Positions 54,694 through 63,206 of a stretch of 64,000 bases of DNA are shown piece by piece (the stretch's first letter is position 1; each line of letters starts with the position of its first letter). The stretch is from Alteromonas lipotrueae (GTDB taxonomy: Bacteria; Pseudomonadota; Gammaproteobacteria; Enterobacterales; Alteromonadaceae). The position numbers and the translations under genes were made by a program. The notes under the pieces were generated by a model. The model had not been told where the DNA came from. It saw only the letters and a list, made by a program, of their open reading frames with translations, and ran no database searches. The stretch is from assembly GCF_019249215.1 (NCBI RefSeq), contig NZ_JAESDI010000003.1:124001-188000 (forward strand), written 5' to 3'.

Positions 54694-56178
54694 TTACAGT
54701 TTTAATTGTACTTTTTGCTTTATCAAGGCAATAAAATCAGGTGGTAAAAAGAAATAAGCGATTAACGGCACTAACGTGCCGTTAATCAAGGCTGCGGCTC
54801 CAATTAACCCAAGCCAACTGTTTACAAACTGCGAAACATAGCTCGAGCTAGCTAGCGCCAATAGACACAAGGTAAAAGAAACGATAAAGCAGATGTCCAT
54901 TTGCTTTAAAGATATAGCATTGTATTTCAAAAACGCTAGCCTGTAGAGAAAAAATTGCGTGAGATACGAAACAAGGGTGAAGCTGATAGCAACACCTATC
55001 GTGCCATATTCGGCTCCTAAAGTGACGATTAGGGTTATTGTGAATATCGAACCTATTAGGGATACGTACATTAAATTTTTGTGGTTCGCTTGCGCGACCA
55101 AGATATTCCTAAATATCATCGCATAGGGTCTAACAAGCAGTGAAAATGCCATAATGGATATTAGTAATGAGGCTTCTGCAAAAGTGTCTCCCAACCATAC
55201 CTCGATAAATGATTGAGAGAAAATGAGAATGTTAATCGCTAGCACCAAACAGGTTAAAAAGCATAAGCGAGCAGTTTTAATGATGTACTCACTCATGTTC
55301 CCGCCCCGCGCTACCAACTTGGTAAAATAAGCAGAAAATGCATGAAAAATAGAGTTGTTAAGCGTGTCTGCATGATTTATTAGGTTTTGGGCAACACCAA
55401 ATATGGCGACGGCCTTAACGGACATAATATTGCTAATGAGTATGGGGGCAGAGCGCTGATTTATCATTCGGGCAAAAGCCATGATGATAATATATTTGGA
55501 AAAGTTAAAGAGCTCTAATACGCGACTGAGGCTAATATTACTAACATTTAAACTCCAATAAGGATAAATTTTTCTCGCCACGCCAATCTTCAATAGGTTA
55601 ATCGATACATCCGTTAAAACGGCACAATAAGCCATGGCTACAACACCATGGTGTCTTCCTATATAAAATATGAGTAATGACTTCACAATGACATTCAGTG
55701 TCGATAGGGCCGCATCAGCATCCACTCTCAAATGTGCAGAATAGATTGCATGGATTGGGTTCATGCTAAAGTCCATTACAATCTTCAGCGCGAAAATTAA
55801 AGCGACTTGCATTAAAGTATCTTGATAGTCATTTTCTAACCCCAATACATGGGGGTAATTAAACACACAAATAGCAGACAGTGCTGATACGGTTCCCAAA
55901 CTGAGAAACAGCAACAAAGACGTGGTAAGAAAGGCGTTTGCCGTATCTTTGTCACCTTTCTCTAAGTGTAGGGTAACAAATCGTTGAACCGCTGCGGGGA
56001 AACCGAGTTCAATAATGTTAAAAAAGGCCATTACAGAAAGTATTAAAAGCCATAAACCATAGCCGTCGCTGCCAATACTGGTAATAATACTGGGGGTCAG
56101 TATTAGCATGGCGGCAACAGTGACTATTTTTTCAATAAGAGAAAAGAAGCCAGAGGAAAGAAGACGTTTTTTACTCAA
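54694..56178 (-). CDS. Wzx-type polysaccharide flippase
   Basis: The 494-residue protein has 12-14 membrane helices and the pattern of the MOP/MATE-like polysaccharide transporter family. It flips lipid-linked repeat units across the inner membrane for Wzy-type assembly. The start is a TTG at 56178. It is the last gene of the minus-strand operon, convergent with the pyruvyltransferase gene. No Wzy other than the ligase-like protein at 45048 is evident. Confidence 0.88.
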   Translation of the reverse strand: MSKKRLLSSGFFSLIEKIVTVAAMLILTPSIITSIGSDGYGLWLLILSVMAFFNIIELGFPAAVQRFVTLHLEKGDKDTANAFLTTSLLLFLSLGTVSALSAICVFNYPHVLGLENDYQDTLMQVALIFALKIVMDFSMNPIHAIYSAHLRVDADAALSTLNVIVKSLLIFYIGRHHGVVAMAYCAVLTDVSINLLKIGVARKIYPYWSLNVSNISLSRVLELFNFSKYIIIMAFARMINQRSAPILISNIMSVKAVAIFGVAQNLINHADTLNNSIFHAFSAYFTKLVARGGNMSEYIIKTARLCFLTCLVLAINILIFSQSFIEVWLGDTFAEASLLISIMAFSLLVRPYAMIFRNILVAQANHKNLMYVSLIGSIFTITLIVTLGAEYGTIGVAISFTLVSYLTQFFLYRLAFLKYNAISLKQMDICFIVSFTLCLLALASSSYVSQFVNSWLGLIGAAALINGTLVPLIAYFFLPPDFIALIKQKVQLKL

Positions 56179-56219
56179 TGTAGTCAGTACCTATCGATTC
56201 AAATTCAGTTCGGTGTGAA

Positions 56220-57179
56220 TTATTTTCTGGTATTGCGGAATAGTTCACGCAGCCGTTTAGCATTTTCAGTTGTCATTTTGAGCTCTTCCGGCAGCTTTTT
56301 CTTGCCCATTAAGGTCTTTTTAACATTGAATTTTGATTCTATGACTTTGGGTCTGCTATATCGGCCATCCCAACAGTCAATCAATGCGCCGATATCCAAA
56401 GCAATACCACCTTGCCTTTGTATTTCGGCACAATAACCTTTTCCAATCAAACCTGCTGCAACTAAATAGGGCATTCCAGGATATTTCACGTTTATCTCAT
56501 TTTTTATTCTATTGAAATGATCTGGGTAATGTGGAATGAGAGTTCCTACTTGCCTAGCTGATTTATCGGGAGTGATGTGTTCAATAACATTGATGCTTAA
56601 TGCTTTTCTGAGTTTTTCAGGAATATTGACACGAGCAGTAACCACACCAATTTCACCTGCTCGTTCAAGCAAGTTGGTCAGCGCGCCTGAAAGAAAGTAG
56701 TCGAAAGGGATCCACTGCGTACATAGCTTCTGGTGAGAGTAAGCATTGTATTTGATTGCTTTATACAGTTTGGCAATACGCCTAGCGTCTGAATAGCAAA
56801 TATTTAACTCGGTGGCGCGTAGCGTAAAGGCTTGTTTAAATGCCTCTAAGAAAACTTGCTCATCGTTTTGTTTAAGTAAACCTTCTTCAAATGAGACGCC
56901 CAGTACATCATCTCTAATACCAACTATATTCGTATTATCGATGGCTTTTTCCAAGTTATTTTTCAATGTGGAAAGCTGTTCGATGGTCGCTTTTTTGCCC
57001 ACATGTTCTGACAAATATTCAATATCTTCGAGTGAGCACTGCTCATCAAAATCTAATAAAGCACCTTCTCCATCACCGAGACGAATAAAGCTGAAAGGTT
57101 GCTTGCTTTCGAAAGCTTCGTTAACCGCAAATTCAAAGTCAGAGTAAGGTACTTGAACCAAAGAGTTGTATGCTGTCAT
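56220..57179 (-). CDS. GT-D-fold glycosyltransferase-like protein
   Basis: The ~320-residue protein has FIRLGDGEGA near residue 30, the GT-D (DUF1792-type) metal/nucleotide motif. No membrane segment. I chose the ATG at 57179, which overlaps the previous gene by four bases (ATGA), over an upstream start. GT-D enzymes transfer glucose or related sugars. It precedes the flippase by 41 bases. Confidence 0.7.
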   Translation of the reverse strand: MTAYNSLVQVPYSDFEFAVNEAFESKQPFSFIRLGDGEGALLDFDEQCSLEDIEYLSEHVGKKATIEQLSTLKNNLEKAIDNTNIVGIRDDVLGVSFEEGLLKQNDEQVFLEAFKQAFTLRATELNICYSDARRIAKLYKAIKYNAYSHQKLCTQWIPFDYFLSGALTNLLERAGEIGVVTARVNIPEKLRKALSINVIEHITPDKSARQVGTLIPHYPDHFNRIKNEINVKYPGMPYLVAAGLIGKGYCAEIQRQGGIALDIGALIDCWDGRYSRPKVIESKFNVKKTLMGKKKLPEELKMTTENAKRLRELFRNTRK

Positions 57180-58309
57180 TGTTTTATTTCTAATAAAGAT
57201 TGGATATGTTGCGCTGTGTTCGCCCAAGTAAGGTGAGAAATGGAAGCGCGTATTGCATTGCACTGCCATTCGGTATTCTTTGCCTTCAAGATGGCTTCCT
57301 TAACCCCTTCACCACTCAGGGCGTTGATGAAGACTCCGTTCGTGTTTTCTTGCACAACCTCTGGTATTCCTCCCACCTTTGTAACAATCACAGGTGTGCC
57401 AGTTGATAGAGACTCCATAACGACATTCGGGACACCTTCTCGATAGCTTGGCAGAATTAAAGCGTCTGAATCATGTATGAAACTCATTAAGCTATCGTGG
57501 GGGATAGGGCCGACTAGGTTTACGCTGTCGGCAACACCTAACTGGCTTATTCTTTCTTCAAGATCCTTCATCTGTGCGCCGGCGCCCAATAAGTTCAAAT
57601 TTATGGTGCAGTTCTGTTTTTTCAATAATGCGATGGCGTCAATCAATTCAAAAATGCCTTTTGTCTTTATGACTGAACCTATAAATACGAGTTTAATTTC
57701 AGCTGATGTGAAGACGGGGGAGGATCTTAAGGTAAATGACTCGAAATCGACGCCATTGTAGACGACTTCTGCATTTACTCGCGATGTATGGCTGTGAATG
57801 GCGGTGACCAAAGCCTGGCTTTTACCCGTTACAAAGGTGGCTTTTTTAAACGCCCATTTCATCTGACGTTTATGAAGCGGTTTCGTCATTAACGCATTAA
57901 TGTCGCTCCCTAAACTCTCAATGATAAGTTTATTACCTACCAAGCCTTTAAAGAAAGCCGCACAAACACCTTCGGCATAAGCCCAACTTGCTATCACTCG
58001 ATTAGCACTTAATATCCAAAGTAATGGCTTAACAGAGATAACTATGGAGATTCCAAGAAAGAGGGGGTGTAGCGAGGTCATCACCTTTGGAACGTAAAAA
58101 AAGGGGAATAAGCATGTGTTTTTATCAGTGCGATATCCATTAACCAATACTTGCTTTAACCATGTAAACCAAGGTACAGGAATGAGTTTTTTTATGTCGT
58201 AATGCTCGCTTAGATGTTTAGTTTCTTCCAGGTTGTAAGTTGCTCTTGTCTCTTGCCACGGGAGAGGGTGCAAATTGGTGAAGAAAAGTAGAGGTTTCTT
58301 TTTGCTCAT
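57176..58309 (-). CDS. GT4-family glycosyltransferase
   Basis: The 377-residue GT-B enzyme has the acceptor domain (residues ~1-180) and a donor domain with the GS...KGIFELIDAI and EGVPNVVMESLSTGTPVIVTKVGG pattern (EX7E type). It transfers a sugar from a nucleotide donor to the repeat unit. It overlaps both neighbours by four bases. The N-terminal half has a hydrophobic segment suggesting membrane association. Confidence 0.9.
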   Translation of the reverse strand: MSKKKPLLFFTNLHPLPWQETRATYNLEETKHLSEHYDIKKLIPVPWFTWLKQVLVNGYRTDKNTCLFPFFYVPKVMTSLHPLFLGISIVISVKPLLWILSANRVIASWAYAEGVCAAFFKGLVGNKLIIESLGSDINALMTKPLHKRQMKWAFKKATFVTGKSQALVTAIHSHTSRVNAEVVYNGVDFESFTLRSSPVFTSAEIKLVFIGSVIKTKGIFELIDAIALLKKQNCTINLNLLGAGAQMKDLEERISQLGVADSVNLVGPIPHDSLMSFIHDSDALILPSYREGVPNVVMESLSTGTPVIVTKVGGIPEVVQENTNGVFINALSGEGVKEAILKAKNTEWQCNAIRASISHLTWANTAQHIQSLLEIKQ

Positions 58310-59349
58310 GAGTAGTAGCTCTCATATAGCATAGATACACTGTCAATCGAGTAGTTATTTGCGATAAAACGGTAAGCTTTTTCGCCCATTTCTTTCAATT
58401 CTTTTCGTTCACCATTTAAGTTGTTCAAATGTTTAAGCCAGGTGTTCATATCATTCCTGTCATAAATATATCCATTCTCTCCACTATTAATAACAGCACT
58501 AATATCACCTACATCGGTAGATAACGCGGGTATCCCTCTAGCCATTGCCTCGAGTAAGGACATGGGGAGACCTTCTGTAGTGGAGTTAATTAACAATAAG
58601 TCCTTATCATCGTAAATTGATTTTTCGTCCAAGACTGCGCCATGGAATGTCACAAATTGCGACATTGCCAACCTCTCTGTAAGTGTGGTTAGCTTTTCAA
58701 GCTCTGGACCATTTCCGTAGACATGTAAATGGCTAAATTCGTGTACCTTTTTGGCAGCAAAGTTCACGATAAGTTGTTCAATGTTTTTTAATGGCACTAG
58801 GCGAGAAACAGTACAAAGATTAAGTTTGTCACTGTGTCCTACCCTAAGAGGGGCCTCTGCCACTTCTACACCATTTTTAACAACCTCGACAATGCTTGAG
58901 TGCCAGCCGTAGCGTTGAAAAATCCCAGCCTTTATAGGCTCAGAAACCGCAAATATTTTATCTAGATATATAGATGCAATTTTGTGAGAACCACGTAAAA
59001 AGCTTATAGGGGGTTCGACCTCCCCATGAATAGTGTAAATAGTATTTTTAAAAAGTAGTAAGGGAAAAATGGGGGCGAATGCTTTAATAACAGCAGGTGA
59101 ATGTATATGTATTGATGAGTATTTTAATAAAACGATTATCAGTTTGAATAGACGTAGGATGATATTCCCATTCACATTGACCACATCAACGTTTTCCGAT
59201 TCGATACTTTGCTGGAATGCATCATCTTTGTTTCCAAATGATAATACTGAAACGTCTAGCCCTTTATCTTTTTGTCTCGACACTAAATTTTTCACGCATT
59301 TTTCAGCACCGCCAACTTGCAGACTACTTACGCAATGGATAATTCTCAT
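58306..59349 (-). CDS. GT4-family glycosyltransferase
   Basis: The 347-residue GT-B enzyme starts with a Rossmann-like segment (IIHCVSSLQVGGAEK) and ends with a donor region containing STTEGLPMSLLEAMARGIPALSTDVG. It is coupled to the next gene by an ATGA overlap and begins two bases after the deacetylase stop. It adds a further sugar; specificity is not known. Confidence 0.9.
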   Translation of the reverse strand: MRIIHCVSSLQVGGAEKCVKNLVSRQKDKGLDVSVLSFGNKDDAFQQSIESENVDVVNVNGNIILRLFKLIIVLLKYSSIHIHSPAVIKAFAPIFPLLLFKNTIYTIHGEVEPPISFLRGSHKIASIYLDKIFAVSEPIKAGIFQRYGWHSSIVEVVKNGVEVAEAPLRVGHSDKLNLCTVSRLVPLKNIEQLIVNFAAKKVHEFSHLHVYGNGPELEKLTTLTERLAMSQFVTFHGAVLDEKSIYDDKDLLLINSTTEGLPMSLLEAMARGIPALSTDVGDISAVINSGENGYIYDRNDMNTWLKHLNNLNGERKELKEMGEKAYRFIANNYSIDSVSMLYESYYS

Positions 59350-59351
59350 TT

Positions 59352-60329
59352 TTAAAATTTCCTGGCATAACCGAACATCTGCATCAAATCGGCTTCACTC
59401 ATTCCAGGTGCGATTGGGAAACGATGTAAATCATAAGGTGAAGAAGAAGGGAGTTGATTTATGCCTGGTTGAAAATTAAAAGCTAATTCATAACCATTGT
59501 TTTTAAGACCGTCGACAACATTATCATCATACGTAGAGCGGTTTCCTACGGGGTATGAAAACGCTGAAATCTTGCATTGTAAATTGGATTCTAAAAGCGC
59601 TTTTGAATGACTAAGTTCGTAAAATAGCTCATCAGTGGTTAGCTTGGTAAGAATATCATGGTTGTGGGAGTGAGCACCTAGTTCCATACCATTATCTATA
59701 AGTGCTTGTAAGTGACTCCAGTCCATAAACTCAGCGGCAGGGTACAAACCTGAATGGTTGAGATATGCTTCTAATTCCTTGATTTGTTCTTCCGCGGTGC
59801 TTTTACAGTGCTTAATAGATGCCAACACAGCACGGATAAAGTGATCACCATCATGCTGGTTAATGACCTTTTCAGACCACCCAGAGAGTTTGATTGCTTT
59901 TGGGTCATAGGTTTTAAGTAAATACGCTGCTTTGTCCCACCAAGGAGCAACGGTATTTCCTATTAATCCTGTTGCTATGAAAAAGCTAGCAGTGACATTA
60001 AGGCTTTTGAGAATTGGGAGAGCATTGCTGTAATTATCTATATAACCATCGTCAAACGTAATGCACATCACTCTTTCATTGATGGTTTCGTTAATACGAA
60101 GGTACTCGCGAAGGGCGCTCAAACTAATTATTCTAAAGTGTTTCTTAAAAAATGCGAGATGCTGCTCTAACTCCTTCGTGGAACAAGAGTAAACACAAGG
60201 GTCGAATTGCGTATCTGCACTGTCTCCAATTCGATGGAAATTAACACTGTATAAGCCATTTGGTCTAGATGACCAAAAATACTTGTTCAGCCCTAACAAG
60301 TTTCCGAATTTTTTCTTAATACGAGACAT
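59352..60329 (-). CDS. NodB-type polysaccharide deacetylase
   Basis: The ~325-residue protein has the NodB motifs: TFDDGYIDN (metal/catalytic Asp) and HSHNHDIL (metal His). No signal peptide, so it appears cytoplasmic, which is typical for deacetylases in such loci. It removes acetyl groups from N-acetylhexosamine units. The ATG at 60329 is preferred over a TTG at 60335. It lies nine bases after the gene at 60338. Confidence 0.88.
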   Translation of the reverse strand: MSRIKKKFGNLLGLNKYFWSSRPNGLYSVNFHRIGDSADTQFDPCVYSCSTKELEQHLAFFKKHFRIISLSALREYLRINETINERVMCITFDDGYIDNYSNALPILKSLNVTASFFIATGLIGNTVAPWWDKAAYLLKTYDPKAIKLSGWSEKVINQHDGDHFIRAVLASIKHCKSTAEEQIKELEAYLNHSGLYPAAEFMDWSHLQALIDNGMELGAHSHNHDILTKLTTDELFYELSHSKALLESNLQCKISAFSYPVGNRSTYDDNVVDGLKNNGYELAFNFQPGINQLPSSSPYDLHRFPIAPGMSEADLMQMFGYARKF

Positions 60330-60337
60330 CGTCAAAC

Positions 60338-61501
60338 TTAAAGCCGCTTAAATGATGGGGAGGGTAAAATATAATCTCTATAAGCATTGGGGGTCCCCTC
60401 TTCGCCTGCTTCTGCAGCTTTGATTATATTGTACATTTCTCGAGCAGAAACATAATGAAGTAAGTAGTTTTCGCCATCATTGTATTTCTCATTAAGGTGA
60501 CGATGCATTGCCTCGACAGGCTTCCCTAACAGCGTATCCATATCCCCATCTTGCGCACCGTGAGTGTGAATTTTTATAAATACCCACTCAGGCTTCCCTT
60601 TTACATGTATACCTTCGTCAACCCACAAATCGACGCGGTTCGGGGTCGGGGGGAAGGTATGTCTGACATCAGAATTTTCAATTTGTGGGAAAATCCCTTT
60701 TTTTCTAACCTTCCAATTCAGTCCTAAAATGCCTTGGATAAGAAGTAGGTCGCCCCACGCTCGTCCGCCTTTTTCAATTGGCTTGCCGGTTTCGTACGAT
60801 TTCGGTTTTTCAGGGTCATCTTTTGCGTAATAAATAGTATTGAGCATGGCAGGCTGAGATGTATCGGGAGAAGGGAAAGTAAAATCCGCGTAGCAACCTG
60901 TTTCATTTAGTACAATTAGTTCGTCATTGACACCACACCAATGACCTTCAGGGTGTGAGTTGTCCAGTACCCAGTTGCCGTGGATGAATGCGTAGGTGGG
61001 TTTTCCTGTTTGGGGATCAATACTTAATGCGTTGTGTTCTTCATGAAGGCATTGCGCAAATCCCGATAGGGTTTTCCTTAAATTGTCACTGGTATCATTT
61101 TCATGATGTAGATGGATTTCAATTTCGCCAAAGCCTTTGGCACAAAGGTCTGAGATTTTATCTAGATGTTCTTTTCTATATTCTTCTTCTGGGTAAAAAA
61201 AACTATGTTTGGGATGGCAACCATCTGAATCAGTGAATTTCGACGCCATCAATGGATAATCAGTCATCCAGCGGTCTACACGTTTCCTTTCTAATTCTAT
61301 GTTGTCTTTATTAAGCCATTGGGGTTCATAATGGTCAACGAAGCAAAACATGACATGCTTCGTTCCTGACGGCTCTGGCGATGATGTAAATTGACTCTTG
61401 GTATAGTTCCATAGCCAACTTTGCATTTTTTTCTTTTTAATAATGAAAATAAAGGCTGCTATGAAGAGTGTGAGTAAAATTAGTGAAACAACTGCAATCA
61501 T
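60338..61501 (-). CDS. Membrane-anchored protein with deacetylase-like features, unassigned
   Basis: The ~387-residue protein has an N-terminal membrane anchor (residues ~3-22) and a large soluble body. Features such as FCFVDHYEP, IEIHLHHEND and FIHGNWVLDNS recall NodB/polysaccharide-deacetylase folds with altered motifs, but no confident match is possible. I chose the ATG at 61501 with AAAGGA nearby; it overlaps the GT2 gene by four bases (ATGA). It could be a hydrolase or deacetylase acting on the polymer. Confidence 0.6.
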   Translation of the reverse strand: MIAVVSLILLTLFIAAFIFIIKKKKMQSWLWNYTKSQFTSSPEPSGTKHVMFCFVDHYEPQWLNKDNIELERKRVDRWMTDYPLMASKFTDSDGCHPKHSFFYPEEEYRKEHLDKISDLCAKGFGEIEIHLHHENDTSDNLRKTLSGFAQCLHEEHNALSIDPQTGKPTYAFIHGNWVLDNSHPEGHWCGVNDELIVLNETGCYADFTFPSPDTSQPAMLNTIYYAKDDPEKPKSYETGKPIEKGGRAWGDLLLIQGILGLNWKVRKKGIFPQIENSDVRHTFPPTPNRVDLWVDEGIHVKGKPEWVFIKIHTHGAQDGDMDTLLGKPVEAMHRHLNEKYNDGENYLLHYVSAREMYNIIKAAEAGEEGTPNAYRDYILPSPSFKRL

Positions 61502-62685
61502 CGAGATGTCCTTTGCCAAGTAGCAGATAAATTGCTTGTTAGATATCTAATGTAGCCGCGAAATAGCGAAATATTCATGGATACAAAAAACGTTATTAAT
61601 GATACTAAACCACTAACAATAGGTATGTTTTTTAAAAGCTTAAGGCTTCCAAGTAGCCATAGGCAATAGAATGCAACCTGGGCGCTAAAAAGGTAAGTGT
61701 AAATCGAATGGCTATGCCAAAGCAAAGCGAAATTTGTAGATAAAGAGATGATCATAAAGTGCGGTACAAACCAACGCATGACTTTATGGCTTATATAAGA
61801 AAACCATCGCCATTTATATTTAGGGTTGAGTAACCAAGTAAGTCTGGCAAAAGCTTGGTAATTGCCTGCACCAATACGTATACGACGATTCGCTTCTTCC
61901 TGCATGCTCGGGGCTATCTCTTCTATCGCTTTTGCTTCTGGCGTGTAAACCACGGATTGGTTTTGGCGTGCGACATTCATAACAATACAAAAGTCATCGA
62001 TAATCGTGTTACTTGGCAGTGGAATATAAAATTTAGTTTTGATGGCATAGATACCGCCATTCGCTCCCAGTAGAGCATCTAATCTTGATTCATGGAATTT
62101 AAGCACTTGTTCATACTTCCAATAAAGATTATCTTTATTGTCTCCTGAATGTGCATCAACGAGTACCAACTCTCCACACACCGCACCAACCCCTCTTTGG
62201 TTTATAGACATAACAAGTTGAGTTACCGCGTCTTTTTCAAAAGCGGTATTCGCATCTGAAAAAATAGTTACTTCTGATGTAACCCGTTCCATCAAATCAT
62301 TTAATACGTTAATTTTGCCTCTGTTCTCATCGAAGAAAAAAGTACTCAGCCGTGGATCGTCAAAAGATGCCAATATGGAATTGGTATTGTCCGTACTTCC
62401 GTCAGATGCAATGAATATATTGATTTTTTCTGCTGGGTAATCCAGTGAGAGTAAGTTTTCTACTCGTTCTTTTATACATGATTCTTCATTGAATGCAGAT
62501 ATAACGATGGTAACTGAAGAGTTGTCAGATACGTCAATACGACGTTCTTTTTTAATCAGCGTGTAGCGTGTGTCTCTAACACATTGAACCAAGGCGCTGA
62601 CCAAAATTAATATAAAAGGATAGATAACATAGCTATAGATAATAGCCAAAGAGACAACCCAGAATAAAATTTCAATATACTTCAT
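61498..62685 (-). CDS. Membrane GT2-family glycosyltransferase
   Basis: The 395-residue protein has a membrane helix (residues ~5-30), a GT-A domain with FIASDGSTDNT near residue 90 and FSDANTAF near 140, and three or four C-terminal helices (~300-380). The design resembles processive or polyprenyl-linked GT2 enzymes such as cellulose-synthase-like proteins, but the usual QxxRW motif is only partly apparent (NRRIRIGAGN). It is coupled to both neighbours. Confidence 0.87.
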   Translation of the reverse strand: MKYIEILFWVVSLAIIYSYVIYPFILILVSALVQCVRDTRYTLIKKERRIDVSDNSSVTIVISAFNEESCIKERVENLLSLDYPAEKINIFIASDGSTDNTNSILASFDDPRLSTFFFDENRGKINVLNDLMERVTSEVTIFSDANTAFEKDAVTQLVMSINQRGVGAVCGELVLVDAHSGDNKDNLYWKYEQVLKFHESRLDALLGANGGIYAIKTKFYIPLPSNTIIDDFCIVMNVARQNQSVVYTPEAKAIEEIAPSMQEEANRRIRIGAGNYQAFARLTWLLNPKYKWRWFSYISHKVMRWFVPHFMIISLSTNFALLWHSHSIYTYLFSAQVAFYCLWLLGSLKLLKNIPIVSGLVSLITFFVSMNISLFRGYIRYLTSNLSATWQRTSR

Positions 62686-62691
62686 TTATGC

Positions 62692-63204
62692 TTACTTTGA
62701 TTTCGCGGGAATGCCAAGTGCAGTCTTGTTAGACTCTACGTCTTTTACTACTACTGCATTAGCGCCTACTTTTACATTATTACCCACAGTGATTGGGCCA
62801 AAAACTTTAGCGCCAGCACCAATAAATATATGGCTTCCAAGAGTGGGAGACTTTCCTTTTTCATCACCCATTACTACACCGCTTTCTAAAGTAATATTGA
62901 TACCACCCTTTACTTTAGAATTTATGACTACGCCGATAGGATGCATAATGACAAAACCTTCGCCGAAATCTGCATTTACGCCGATAACACAGCCATTATA
63001 AACTCTATTTATATGTTGAATTATCAACGCGACAGGTGCCAAAAATTTCGTCTGTGCGCACCTTGCAGCCAAGCGGAAAAGGATATTAGCACTAGTTCCA
63101 TCAGTAAGACACGTCCTAAATAATGAAATTTCAGCGCCATCTTGATGAAAAATTTCCTGTTTTCTTTTTAAGTCGGATTTTATGAGTTGCAATGTAGATG
63201 GCAT
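62692..63204 (-). CDS. Hexapeptide-repeat acyltransferase, serine acetyltransferase (CysE)-like
   Basis: The 170-residue protein has left-handed beta-helix repeats in the C-terminal half (residues ~75-165; GANADFGEGFVIMHP-type, then VGNNVKVGANAVVVKDV). It resembles CysE/serine acetyltransferases but is shorter, lacking much of the N-terminal helical domain. It may acetylate a sugar in the repeat unit or a serine-like substrate for the ThiF-like neighbour. It is two bases after the ThiF-like gene stop. Confidence 0.82.
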   Translation of the reverse strand: MPSTLQLIKSDLKRKQEIFHQDGAEISLFRTCLTDGTSANILFRLAARCAQTKFLAPVALIIQHINRVYNGCVIGVNADFGEGFVIMHPIGVVINSKVKGGINITLESGVVMGDEKGKSPTLGSHIFIGAGAKVFGPITVGNNVKVGANAVVVKDVESNKTALGIPAKSK

Positions 63205-63206
63205 GA

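Noticed and set aside
57477..57761. Plus-strand open frame within the GT4 gene
   Set aside because: Opposite a strong GT4 gene, with no independent support.
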